Positions 18,642 to 26,943 of a DNA stretch of 64,000 nucleotides are shown piece by piece. The translations under genes were made by a program, and so were the position numbers. The notes below the pieces were generated by a model that had not been told where the DNA came from, ran no database searches, and saw nothing but the letters and a program-made list of their open reading frames with translations. How positions within the stretch are numbered: the first letter of the stretch is position 1; the number at the start of each line of letters is the position of its first letter. Origin of the DNA: Kineosporia rhizophila (lineage in GTDB: Bacteria; Actinomycetota; Actinomycetes; Actinomycetales; Kineosporiaceae); assembly GCF_021277265.1 (NCBI RefSeq), contig NZ_JAJSOH010000027.1:41696-105695 (forward strand), read 5' to 3'.

Positions 18642-19389
18642 TGCCTACAACACCACCCAGGACGTCCGGGGCCGCTCCGACTACCTGACCGGCGCCCGGC
18701 CGGGCGAGAAGCCCCCGGCCCACGTGCCCTTCGACCCGCAGCGGATCCTGACCCGGATGGACGCCGCCGGGGTGGACATGGCGATGGTGTGCTCGCTGGC
18801 CCAGCGCATCGAGAACGACTTCCTGATCGGCATGGTCGCCGAGTTCCCCGACCGGTTCATCGGTTTCGGCCAGGTGATGCCCCAGGCCGACAACGCCCTG
18901 GAGGAGATCGAGCGGTTCGCCGCGGCCGGCCTGAAGGGCCTGAAGCTGCACCCGAGCATGCACGGCTACCACGTGGCCGACCACGGCCTGCTCGACCCGG
19001 TCTTCGAGAAGTGCGCCGAGCTGGGCCTCCCGGTGCTGATCAACGCGCTCGACGACGCGTTCTGCGCCCCGCTGGCGATCGAGGAGATCGCCAAGGACCA
19101 CCCGGGCGTGCCCACGATCATCGCGCACATGGGCGCGGTCTGGAACGTGCCCGAGGCGATCATCGTGGCCGAGCGCCAGCCGCACGTGTACCTGGAGACC
19201 TCGGCCACCCTGATGAGCGACGTGAAGCGGGCCTACGCCCGGCTCGGCGCCGAGAAGATCCTGCTGGGCAGCGAGTGGCCGGGTTCGGACTTCGACCTGG
19301 AGCGGATGAAGATCGCCAAGGCGATCCCCGACGAGGCCGACCGGGCCCTGGTCGAGGGCGGCAACTTCGCGAAGATCCTCGGTCTGTGA
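18631..19389 (+). CDS. Amidohydrolase-family protein with substituted metal ligands
   Basis: 252-residue TIM-barrel protein of the amidohydrolase_2 (ACMSD-like) family. The usual N-terminal DxHxH is replaced by DAYN (residues 4-7). The strand normally ending in a metal-binding histidine reads LINALDD. The terminal GTDxP-type motif reads GSEWPGSDF. LKLHPSMHGY and IIAHMG are kept. The protein may bind one metal in a different way, or be a lyase/decarboxylase or non-metallo variant. GTG start inside the end of the DppF gene. Context suggests action on the imported compound. Confidence 0.8.
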   Translation: MIIDAYNTTQDVRGRSDYLTGARPGEKPPAHVPFDPQRILTRMDAAGVDMAMVCSLAQRIENDFLIGMVAEFPDRFIGFGQVMPQADNALEEIERFAAAGLKGLKLHPSMHGYHVADHGLLDPVFEKCAELGLPVLINALDDAFCAPLAIEEIAKDHPGVPTIIAHMGAVWNVPEAIIVAERQPHVYLETSATLMSDVKRAYARLGAEKILLGSEWPGSDFDLERMKIAKAIPDEADRALVEGGNFAKILGL

Positions 19390-19814
19390 TCACCCGCCTG
19401 GTGGCCCCTTCGGCCATGTCCGCGGCCGACGTCGAACTGCTCGAACGGGCCCAGGACGTCCTGGGCCGGGTCTGGGTGGACGGTCGCCACGAAGTCGCCA
19501 CGGCTTTGCGGACGAGCGACGGCGCCATCCACACCGGCGTACACGTGGAGGGTTCCTGCCGACGTAGTTCGATCTGCGCTGAGGGGGTGGCCATGGGGAC
19601 GGCCGTGGGCGCGGGCGTGCTGTCTATCGAGGCCGTGGTGTCGGTCCAGATCAAACCCGCCGACCGGTTCCGAGTCATCGCCCCCTGCGGGGTGTGCCGG
19701 GAACTGATCAGCGACTACTGCCCCGACGCGCGGGTCTGGGTGACCGCGGGCGAAGAGATCAAGGCTTACGCCGCGCTCGATCTCCTGCCGGAGAAGAGCA
19801 GACGCAAATGGTGA
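19386..19814 (+). CDS. Cytidine deaminase-like protein
   Basis: 142-residue protein of the cytidine/blasticidin-S deaminase fold. The zinc motifs are recognisable: SICAEGVAMG (Cys plus catalytic Glu) and APCGVCREL (PCxxC), with GVHVEGSC in the position of the substrate-binding HVEN loop. The longer open frame upstream lies inside the amidohydrolase gene. GTG at 19386 overlaps its stop. In a catabolic operon a role in nucleobase or guanidine-like deamination is more plausible than pyrimidine salvage. The substrate is unknown. Confidence 0.85.
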   Translation: MITRLVAPSAMSAADVELLERAQDVLGRVWVDGRHEVATALRTSDGAIHTGVHVEGSCRRSSICAEGVAMGTAVGAGVLSIEAVVSVQIKPADRFRVIAPCGVCRELISDYCPDARVWVTAGEEIKAYAALDLLPEKSRRKW

Positions 19815-19827
19815 ATGGAGGACGTTC

Positions 19828-20613
19828 GTGAGCGACTTGGGTGGCTCGGGTGGCACTGGCAGCCCGGTGCGTTGGGAACAACAGACCTGGCCGGAAGCCG
19901 GCGAGGTGGTGAAACGCACCGACGCCGTGATCATCCCGGTGGGGGCGATCGAGCAACACGGCCCGCACCTGCCCCTGGCCGTGGACACGCTGATCTGCCA
20001 GGCCGTGGCCGAGGGGGTCTCGGCCCTCACCGGCGTCCCGGTGCTCCCGCCGGTCACCTACGGGGTCTCCGGTTCGCACGGCGACTTCCCCGGCACGGTG
20101 GCGCTGCGCCCCGAGACGCTGATCGCGGTGATGGAAGACCTGATCGACTCGCTGTACGCCTCGGGCGTACGACAGTTCGTTCTGCTGAACGGGCACATCT
20201 GGAACAACGGTTCGCTCGACGTGACCGCTGAGAAGCTGCGGGTGCGGCACAAGGACGCCCGGGTGCGGGCGCTGGGCTACGTGACCATGTACCCCGGCCC
20301 CGAAGTGAACGGCCGGGTGCAGTTCGGCCGGGGCCTGATGCACGCCAACTTCTTCGAGACCTCGGTGATGCTGCACCTGCACCCCGAACTGGTGCACATG
20401 GAGAGGGCCACTTCCCACGTGGACGTGGACTCGTTCTGGGACTACCGGATGGACCAGGTCAGCGACACCGGCGTGTGGGGCCGCGAGGTGGCCGAGGCCG
20501 ACCCCGACCATGGCAAGACCGAGTTCGAACGGTGCGTACGCACCACCGCCGAGGCGGTGGCCAAGGCCGTGGCCGAGTCCTGGCCCGACCCCACGCACCG
20601 CCCCAGCGTCTAG
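19828..20613 (+). CDS. Creatininase-family amidohydrolase
   Basis: 261-residue creatininase-family enzyme. This family includes creatinine amidohydrolase, FAPy deformylase (ArfB) and MftE. Metal ligands in the E-x-H motif (IEQHGPHLP), the following Asp (LAVDT), NGHIWN and the ETS motif (HANFFETS) are kept. NGHIWN replaces the common NGHGGN, so the pocket differs from classical creatininase. GTG start with GGAGGA upstream. Likely hydrolyses a C-N bond of the imported compound or an intermediate. Confidence 0.88.
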   Translation: MSDLGGSGGTGSPVRWEQQTWPEAGEVVKRTDAVIIPVGAIEQHGPHLPLAVDTLICQAVAEGVSALTGVPVLPPVTYGVSGSHGDFPGTVALRPETLIAVMEDLIDSLYASGVRQFVLLNGHIWNNGSLDVTAEKLRVRHKDARVRALGYVTMYPGPEVNGRVQFGRGLMHANFFETSVMLHLHPELVHMERATSHVDVDSFWDYRMDQVSDTGVWGREVAEADPDHGKTEFERCVRTTAEAVAKAVAESWPDPTHRPSV

Positions 20614-20625
20614 GAAGGAACCCGC

Positions 20626-21255
20626 ATGAAGATCTACGACATCACCCTGCCCATCCACCCGAAGATGCTGCACTGGGGCCGCAAGCCCGAGGTCGAGGTG
20701 GTCGAGTCGGTGGCGAACGGCGACGCCAGCAACGTGACTCGCTGGCGCATCGGCGCTCACACCGGCACCCACGTGGACGCGCCCGCGCACTTCGTCGACG
20801 GTGCCACCCCGATCGACAAGGTCTCGCTCTACTCCCTGGTGGGCCCGTGCATCGTGGCGGACCTGACGCACGTGGAAGGCGAGGTGCTGCCCGAGCACTT
20901 GGAGGCCGCCGGGGTGGCCGGGCACAAGCGCGTCCTGCTGAAGACCACCAACTCGGCCGGCCCGCTCAAGCAGACCGAGCGCGCCGAGACCTGGGTGGGC
21001 GTGGGCCCGGAGGCGGCCAAGTGGCTGGTGGCCAACGAGGTCGAGCTGATCGGCACCGACTACATGACCCTGGAGCACCACACCCGCACCGACACCTGGG
21101 ACTCCCACCACGTGCTGCTCAACGCGAACGTGCTGATCCTGGAGAACGCCGACCTGGACGAGGTGGCCCCCGGGGAGTACGAGTTGGTGTGTCTGCCGGC
21201 CAAGCTGGTCGACGCCGACGGCTCGTTCACCCGGGCCATCCTGATCGAGCGCTGA
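20626..21255 (+). CDS. Cyclase-family hydrolase (kynurenine formamidase-like)
   Basis: 209-residue member of the PF04199 cyclase family, which includes bacterial kynurenine formamidase KynB and isatin hydrolase. The metal motif HTGTHVDAPAHF is intact, with IGTDYMTLE corresponding to the second conserved segment. ATG start with AGGAAGGA eight bases upstream. It follows the creatininase gene by 12 bp. Likely an amide or N-formyl hydrolase in the same pathway. There are no other kyn genes in the window, so tryptophan catabolism is not supported. Confidence 0.88.
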   Translation: MKIYDITLPIHPKMLHWGRKPEVEVVESVANGDASNVTRWRIGAHTGTHVDAPAHFVDGATPIDKVSLYSLVGPCIVADLTHVEGEVLPEHLEAAGVAGHKRVLLKTTNSAGPLKQTERAETWVGVGPEAAKWLVANEVELIGTDYMTLEHHTRTDTWDSHHVLLNANVLILENADLDEVAPGEYELVCLPAKLVDADGSFTRAILIER

Positions 21256-21270
21256 GGTAAGGAAACCGAG

Positions 21271-22950
21271 ATGACTGGTGTAGCGATCGCGGCCCCCCAC
21301 TCCGACGCGGTCACCGCCGCCGAGGCCGTGGTGAGCAAGGGGGGTGGGGCGGTAGACGCGGCGATCGCCGCCGCTGCCGCCCTGACCGTGGCCTACCCGC
21401 ACCAGTGCTCGATCGGCGGTGACCTGATCGCGCTCTTCCGCTCCCCCGACGGCGAGGTCCGCGCCGTGCTCTCGGCCGGGGCGGCAGCCGCCGGATTCGA
21501 CGTGACGGCGGTTGCCGGGCTGGACCGGATGCCGCCCGGTGGGCCACTGGCCATCACCGTTCCGGGCGTGGTGGCGGGCTGGGCCCGACTGGCCGAACTG
21601 GGCGCCCGCCTGCCGCTGGGCGATCTGCTCCAGCCCGCGATCGGGCTTGCCCGCGACGGCGTGGCCGTGAGCCCCGGCCTGGCTCGGGGTACACACGACC
21701 GCCTCGCCGTGGTCCGCCAGGATCCCGGCCTGTCGGCGCTGGTACTCGACGAGGCGGGCGAACCGCTCCCCGTCGGCGCGACGCTGCGGCAGCCGGTTCT
21801 GGCCGCCACGCTCACCGAAGTCGCCGGAGACTGGAAGTCGTTCTACACCGGACCTCTGTCGCAACGCGTAGCCGCGGCCCTGGAGAAGTTCGGCAGCCCC
21901 CTGCGGGCATCCGATCTGGCGGCGCACGAACCCGAGGTCTGCGAACCACTTTCAACAACTAAGGACGGGGTGGTCTGGTCAGTCGCTCCCCCACCCAGTC
22001 AGGGGGCGGCTCTGCTGGCAGTGCTCGCGGCTGCCCCCGCAGAACGACTGGCCGCCGCACGCGAGGCAGAACTACGTAGGGACGCTCTCCTCGGCGATCC
22101 GGCCATGGGCCCGATCGATGTGGCTGGGTTGCTCGGAGCAGCCTCCCGGTCGGTCGAGGCTCTTCCCACCGGCCCGAAACCGGCCGGGGACACGGTCGCC
22201 GTGACCGCCGTGGCCGAGGACGGCAGCGCGGTCACGCTGATCCAGAGCGTGTTCCAGACCTTCGGCTCCGGCCTGCTCGACCCGGGCACCGGCATCGTGT
22301 TCCACAACCGCGGCTCGGCCTTCAGCATCGACCCGGACCACCCCGGCCGGGTCCGGCCCGGCGCCCGCCCACCGCACACGCTGTGCCCGGTGATCGCGGT
22401 GTCGGACGAGAGCGTGCTCGCGCTGGGCTGTCAGGGCGGCCGGGCCCAGGCGTGGATCCTGTCGCAGGTGGCCGAGGACGCGATGGTGGCGCCGAACCTG
22501 CGGGCCGTACTCGACCGCCCGAGGTGGGTTATCGGCTCCCGGGACATCGACATGCCCCGCCCCACCCTGCTCCTGGAGCCTGGGGTGCCCACAGCAGAAG
22601 CCCTGGAGGCAGCCGCCGACAGCCTGGGGCTCGACGTGGTGACCTCAGAGACCAAGCGCGACGACGCCGGCCACGTCCAGGCCTGCAGACTGGATCGGCG
22701 CCCCCGACCGGACACCCTGCTGGACGCGGCGCCGGACGGGGCGCTGAATGCGGCGCTGGATGGGGCGCTGGATGCGGTGCCACGCCCCGGCGGCCAGACG
22801 GGACCGGATAGCCACGCCGAACCGGGTAGCCAAACCCAACCCGGTAGGGAGGCTGAGCCGGCCCAACCGAGTCAGTCGAAGGCAGGAAAACTCTTGGCCG
22901 CAGCCGACCCCCGCGCAGACGGGCTGGGTGCTGTCTTCACCGCGAACTGA
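21271..22950 (+). CDS. Gamma-glutamyltransferase-family protein with repetitive C-terminal tail
   Basis: 559-residue Ntn-hydrolase of the gamma-glutamyltranspeptidase family. The candidate autocatalytic nucleophile is Thr308 (GDTVAVTAV), followed by the conserved FGSGLLDPGTG and FxxDPDHP regions. There is no signal peptide, so it is probably cytosolic, unlike classical Ggt. Residues about 470-540 form an Ala/Asp then Pro/Gln/Glu-rich tail built from short repeats (GALNAALDGALD), absent from normal Ggt and merging into the repetitive spacer beyond. It could hydrolyse gamma-glutamyl or related amide bonds. Last gene before the spacer. Confidence 0.85.
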   Translation: MTGVAIAAPHSDAVTAAEAVVSKGGGAVDAAIAAAAALTVAYPHQCSIGGDLIALFRSPDGEVRAVLSAGAAAAGFDVTAVAGLDRMPPGGPLAITVPGVVAGWARLAELGARLPLGDLLQPAIGLARDGVAVSPGLARGTHDRLAVVRQDPGLSALVLDEAGEPLPVGATLRQPVLAATLTEVAGDWKSFYTGPLSQRVAAALEKFGSPLRASDLAAHEPEVCEPLSTTKDGVVWSVAPPPSQGAALLAVLAAAPAERLAAAREAELRRDALLGDPAMGPIDVAGLLGAASRSVEALPTGPKPAGDTVAVTAVAEDGSAVTLIQSVFQTFGSGLLDPGTGIVFHNRGSAFSIDPDHPGRVRPGARPPHTLCPVIAVSDESVLALGCQGGRAQAWILSQVAEDAMVAPNLRAVLDRPRWVIGSRDIDMPRPTLLLEPGVPTAEALEAAADSLGLDVVTSETKRDDAGHVQACRLDRRPRPDTLLDAAPDGALNAALDGALDAVPRPGGQTGPDSHAEPGSQTQPGREAEPAQPSQSKAGKLLAAADPRADGLGAVFTAN

Positions 22951-23412
22951 GGCCCGCCTCGCCGGGAACACCGATAACTGCCACGGCTCCACTCACCACC
23001 AAACCACCGCCCCGCCATCGCAGACCCGATCGCGCCGCCGTCCAGATCACCTCCGGCCCGAACCCAAGAACCACCGCGCCACCAGAGCCGCCCGCACCAC
23101 CCACAACGGCCCGCACCACCCCAGCCACCTGCACCGCACAGCCACCCGCACTACCGCACCACCACACGGCCACCCGCACCACCCCACAGCAGCCCGCACC
23201 ACCACAGCCGCCCTCACCGCTCAGAGCAGCCCGCACCGCCCGCAGTCACCCGCACCACTCCCCGCACCACCCACAGCGGCCCGCACCCGACTGCCCACCC
23301 GACACCGACACCGCCGTTCCCGCACATCAACACGGCCCACCCACCACCAAACACATCAAACGGCAGTACCGAGCCGTGATCCGGACCGCCCCTCGGCCAT
23401 GAGTGGACCCCC
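22951..23412. repeat. C/A-rich, strand-asymmetric repetitive spacer
   Basis: The 460 bp between the Ggt-like and YtcJ-like genes are dominated by C and A on the plus strand, with irregular repeats of CCCGCACCAC/CCACCGCACC type between about 23040 and 23400. G and T are rare. An open frame runs across it but encodes only His/Pro/Thr/Arg low-complexity sequence. I see no gene, promoter or terminator. Such asymmetry is compatible with repeat expansion or an unusual single-strand structure. Confidence 0.8.
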
Positions 23413-24999
23413 ATGCCTGACACCCTCATCACCGGCACGATTCACACCCTCGCCCCGCTCGCCAGTGGCATCCCTCCCGTGGTCGAGGCCGTCGGGGTGC
23501 GCGACGGCCGGATCGTGAACTGGGGCTCCCCGGGCTGGGTTCGGGCCGATCTGGGTGGCCGGGTGAGCGAGGTCGACCTTCCGGGAACAACGGTACCCGG
23601 CTTCACCGACAGTCATGTGCATGTGCTCTGGGCCGGGCGGCGGGCCGATCGGTGCGATCTGACCGGCGTCCGCAGTGGTGCTGAAATCGGCCAGCGCCTC
23701 AGTGAATACGGTCAGCAGCATGCGGGCTGGATCGAGGCGGATGCCGAGTTCGAAGCCATCGACCTGAGCGAGCGGCGCCTGCCTGACCGCCACGACCTCG
23801 ACCGGGCCTGCCCCGGGCGTCACGTGGTGCTCGACCGCAAGGGGCACGACGCGATCGTCAGTACTGCGGTGCTACAGGCAGCCGGGATCGACGCAACCAC
23901 GGCTGACCCACCTGGCGGGCGGATCGAGCGGGACGCCGACGGCTCGCCGACCGGGCTGCTGATCGAGCATCCGGCCGTCGATCTGGCCCGGAAGGTTCAG
24001 CCCGAGCCGGATCTGGCCACCCGGCAGCGCTGGATCGAATTAGGGCAGGCCGAGCTCCTCAGTCTGGGCATCACCACGGCGATGGATCCGGCGGTCAGCC
24101 TGGCCGAACTCCCGGCCTGGGTGGCCGCGGCCCGCAACAACCGGCTTCGGCAGCGGGCGGTGGTGATGCCGCGGGGTGACGACGCGATCGGCCCTGACAA
24201 GATTGCCGATGCGATCAAGAACCTGGACGCGTTCGACCAAGAGTGGCTGCGGATCGGTCCGACCAAGCTGTTCTTGGACGGCGGGGGTTCGCTGGGTACG
24301 GCCTGGCGTTCCACCCCGTGGCCCGGAACCGACGGCTATCACGGCAATCAGAGCATCATGCTGGAAACGCTGCGGGCGCACTGCGCGGCGGAGGTGAACG
24401 GGCGCGGGGTGGGGGTGCACGCCGTGGGCGACGCCGCGATCGACGCGGTGCTGGACACCCTCGAGGTACTGAACTGGACTGGCGATCAACCTTACCGCGG
24501 CACCGGTTTTCACATCATCCACGGCTATCTCTCCCCGGGCCGGGCCGCGATGGAGCGGGCCGCCCGTCTCGGCGTGGCGGTCTCGGCCCATCCGGCGCTG
24601 CAGTGGAGCTTCGGCACCGCGCTGATCGACCGGCTCGGAGAGGCCGAAGCCGCCGTGGCCAACCCGCTGCGCGCCTGGCTGGACGCCAACGTGCTGGTCG
24701 GCGGCGGCAGCGACGGGCCGGGCCCGCCGATGTCCCCGCTGTTCGGCATGTGGCAGGCCCGCACTCGCCGGGTTCGTGACCGGGCCGAGGCTCTCGGCCC
24801 CGAGCAGGCCGTCGACGCCGCCGAGGCCCTGGCCCTGTTCACCTCGGGTGCCGCCGCGGTCACCGGCTCGGCCACCCACCTGTTCCGCGGCGGCCCAGCC
24901 GATCTCGTGACCCTCGACGTGAACCCGCTCTTCTGTGAACCCGACGCACTGCTCGAGGCGAGCGTCCAGGCCACGGTGGTGGCGGGCGTCCTCAATTAG
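23413..24999 (+). CDS. Amidohydrolase family 3 protein (YtcJ-like)
   Basis: 528-residue amidohydrolase_3. The N-terminal beta-sandwich is followed by the PGFTDSHVHVLWAG metal motif (HxH), the GVHAVGDAAIDAVL segment and FHIIHGYLSP, with a late GGSDGPGPPMSP (metal Asp). This family covers exoenzyme regulatory protein AepA/YtcJ and several amide hydrolases with unknown substrates. It lies on the same strand as the importer operon but beyond the repetitive spacer, so it may have its own promoter. Functionally it fits a further C-N hydrolysis step. Confidence 0.88.
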   Translation: MPDTLITGTIHTLAPLASGIPPVVEAVGVRDGRIVNWGSPGWVRADLGGRVSEVDLPGTTVPGFTDSHVHVLWAGRRADRCDLTGVRSGAEIGQRLSEYGQQHAGWIEADAEFEAIDLSERRLPDRHDLDRACPGRHVVLDRKGHDAIVSTAVLQAAGIDATTADPPGGRIERDADGSPTGLLIEHPAVDLARKVQPEPDLATRQRWIELGQAELLSLGITTAMDPAVSLAELPAWVAAARNNRLRQRAVVMPRGDDAIGPDKIADAIKNLDAFDQEWLRIGPTKLFLDGGGSLGTAWRSTPWPGTDGYHGNQSIMLETLRAHCAAEVNGRGVGVHAVGDAAIDAVLDTLEVLNWTGDQPYRGTGFHIIHGYLSPGRAAMERAARLGVAVSAHPALQWSFGTALIDRLGEAEAAVANPLRAWLDANVLVGGGSDGPGPPMSPLFGMWQARTRRVRDRAEALGPEQAVDAAEALALFTSGAAAVTGSATHLFRGGPADLVTLDVNPLFCEPDALLEASVQATVVAGVLN

Positions 25000-25003
25000 A
25001 CAA

Positions 25004-26065
25004 TCAGAGGAAACGCCCGCCGGAAGCCGACAAGAACGCTTCGTCGGTCTGCCTCAACACCCGTAAAACGTTGCGTCCGCACAGGTCTGCCAGGTCTGAT
25101 GCGGTCCAGCCCCGACGCGCCAGCTCTTCCAGGAGCTTCGGATAGCCTGACACGTCTTCCATCCCAGCCGGGAACGTGGGCGCGCCGTCATAGTCGCCGC
25201 CCAGACCCACGTGCGCCAATCCGGCGACGGAGCGGACATGTTCGACGTGGTCAGCGGCCTGTTCGATGGTGGGCAGGGGTTCTGGGCTGCTCCGGTCGGT
25301 GTACCACCAGTCTGCCGCCTCCTGCGAGAGGAACGACGAGACGAACGAGACCATCTGCACGCCGCCGTTCTCGGGGAGACGGGCGATGACGTCGTCGGGG
25401 ACGTTGCGCACGCTGGAAGAGAGCGCAGTGCAGGAGGAGTGCGAGAAGATGACCGGCGCGGTGGACACGTCCAAGGCCTGATGCATGGTCGCGTGCGAGA
25501 CGTGCGACAGGTCGACCAGCATGCCCAGCCGGTTCATCTCGCGTACGTACTGCACCCCGCGCTCGCTGAGCCCGCCGTGCACCGGGGTGTCGGTGGCCGA
25601 GTCGGCCCAGGTGGTGTTGGCGAAGTGGGTGAGGGTGAGGTAGCGCACCCCGAGCCGGGCGAACATCCTCAGCACGCCGGGAGAGTCGTTGAGCGAGTGC
25701 CCGCCCTCGGCGCCGAGGAGCGAGGCGATCCGCCCCTCGCCCTGGGCCTGCTCGACCTCGGCGGCGGTGCGGGCCAGGGCGAAGTGCTGCGGGTGCTCAC
25801 CCACCAGCCGGTACACGAAGTCGATCTGCTCGAGCGTGGCCTGCACCGCGGCCGCCCCCTCCAGGTCGGAGGGCACGTAGACCGACCAGAACTGCCCCTG
25901 CACCCCGCCGGCCCGCAGCCGCGGGACGTCGGTCTGCAGACCCGCGACCGAGCTGTCCAGACCGTCCGTGCCGTAGCCACGTTCCTCGCGACTGGCCCAG
26001 GGCAGGTCGTTGTGCCCGTCGATCACACCACACAGCGCAAGGGCTTCCGCCACCACCTGATTCAT
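25004..26065 (-). CDS. Membrane-type dipeptidase (peptidase M19)
   Basis: 353-residue renal-dipeptidase-family zinc peptidase. Motifs in order: DGHNDLPW (metal), GAEGGHSLND (bridging Glu), LVDLSHVSH, VIFSHSS and GLGGDYDGAP. It cleaves dipeptides, often with D-residues or dehydro bonds. No signal peptide. It converges with the YtcJ-like gene, with 4 bp between the stops. A TAGCCT hexamer six bases before the ATG suggests a leaderless transcript. Its position supports a local theme of peptide-like substrates. Confidence 0.93.
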   Translation of the reverse strand: MNQVVAEALALCGVIDGHNDLPWASREERGYGTDGLDSSVAGLQTDVPRLRAGGVQGQFWSVYVPSDLEGAAAVQATLEQIDFVYRLVGEHPQHFALARTAAEVEQAQGEGRIASLLGAEGGHSLNDSPGVLRMFARLGVRYLTLTHFANTTWADSATDTPVHGGLSERGVQYVREMNRLGMLVDLSHVSHATMHQALDVSTAPVIFSHSSCTALSSSVRNVPDDVIARLPENGGVQMVSFVSSFLSQEAADWWYTDRSSPEPLPTIEQAADHVEHVRSVAGLAHVGLGGDYDGAPTFPAGMEDVSGYPKLLEELARRGWTASDLADLCGRNVLRVLRQTDEAFLSASGGRFL

Positions 26066-26121
26066 TGCCTCAGGCTAGCCAGCCAGCTCTCGGACTCGCG
26101 CGGCAGGTCCGGGGACATTTC

Positions 26122-26823
26122 TCAACCCCGCTTGGCCAGACCGCTGCGCTCGCGGTCGAACACCAACCGCACCAGGCGCTCGGAGTCGATCGGTGAGATG
26201 TCGGTGAACTCGGCCCGGAACCCCTGTGGCGTCTGCTCCACCACCAGGAGCAGGGCCGGCACCAGATCGCCGTTGGGCAGGGTGATCTCGCCGTACAGGG
26301 TGAGCCCTTCGGCCAGCGGCCGGCCCTGCTCCAGGTCGACGCAGACTCCGCCGGCCGAGACCGAGGTGGTGGTGCCGACCAGGTCGGCCTGGGCGCCGTC
26401 GCCCGGCCCCAGCGCGGCCAGGTAGCCGGGGCTGCGCCGACGGCCGCGGGGAGTGGTCGGCGGCCTCTGCATCAGGGTGCCGCGGAACTCCAACTGCACG
26501 GGCCCACGGACGTTCTCGCGTCGTTGGTCGGTCAGCGCGGCCGCCCGGATCGCCCGGGTGGGCCTGGCGCGCGGTGCGCGCAACGTCAGATCGGCCTCGG
26601 TGACGACGAGTTCGGCCTCCACGCGAAGCGGCCCGTCTTCCGCCGGGATCTCCACCACCACCCGCAGACCGGCGTCCACCAGGCTTTTCAGGTGTTCCAG
26701 ATCGGCCAGCACCGGCACGGCCCAGCCCGCTCGGCCCACGTCGACGCCGCGCAGTACCCGCAACGTCACGCCGACCTCGCCCGAGCGCACCACCAGCCTG
26801 CTGCCCGCGGCGACCGACGCCAT
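26122..26823 (-). CDS. PilZ-domain c-di-GMP receptor
   Basis: 233-residue protein with an N-terminal YcgR-like beta domain (about 1-100) and a C-terminal PilZ domain. The c-di-GMP motifs are RRENVR (RxxxR) near residue 100 and a degenerate D/NxSxxG (TTSVSAGG) near 155. Where most PilZ proteins have Asp or Asn, this one has Thr. ATG at 26823 preferred to the in-frame TTG two codons earlier because GGGAG sits six bases upstream. The window also encodes three GGDEF proteins, so a c-di-GMP circuit operates in this organism. No flagellar gene is nearby. Confidence 0.8.
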   Translation of the reverse strand: MASVAAGSRLVVRSGEVGVTLRVLRGVDVGRAGWAVPVLADLEHLKSLVDAGLRVVVEIPAEDGPLRVEAELVVTEADLTLRAPRARPTRAIRAAALTDQRRENVRGPVQLEFRGTLMQRPPTTPRGRRRSPGYLAALGPGDGAQADLVGTTTSVSAGGVCVDLEQGRPLAEGLTLYGEITLPNGDLVPALLLVVEQTPQGFRAEFTDISPIDSERLVRLVFDRERSGLAKRG

Positions 26824-26943
26824 CTGCAACTCCCACCCTCGACCCAGCCAGCACCTGCCCGGTCCAGTGTGCGCCGGTCACCGCCCGTGCCGATCCGGCC
26901 CGCCGGGCAATCACCCGTTAGCAGCAACCGGTGACCAGGAGGC

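Noticed and set aside
19807..19830. GGACGTTCGTGAGC resembling the dispersed hairpin stem
   Set aside because: No second arm; the sequence is the RBS and GTG start of the creatininase-family gene.
20626..21255. Tryptophan/kynurenine degradation pathway
   Set aside because: Only a cyclase-family gene similar to formamidase is present; no dioxygenase or kynureninase nearby.
22951..23412. CRISPR array in the repetitive spacer
   Set aside because: Repeats are irregular and short, with no uniform repeat-spacer period and no cas genes.
22748..23518. 256-codon plus-strand frame through the C/A-rich spacer
   Set aside because: Low-complexity His/Pro/Thr/Arg product, overlaps two real genes in other frames, no RBS; best explained by base composition.
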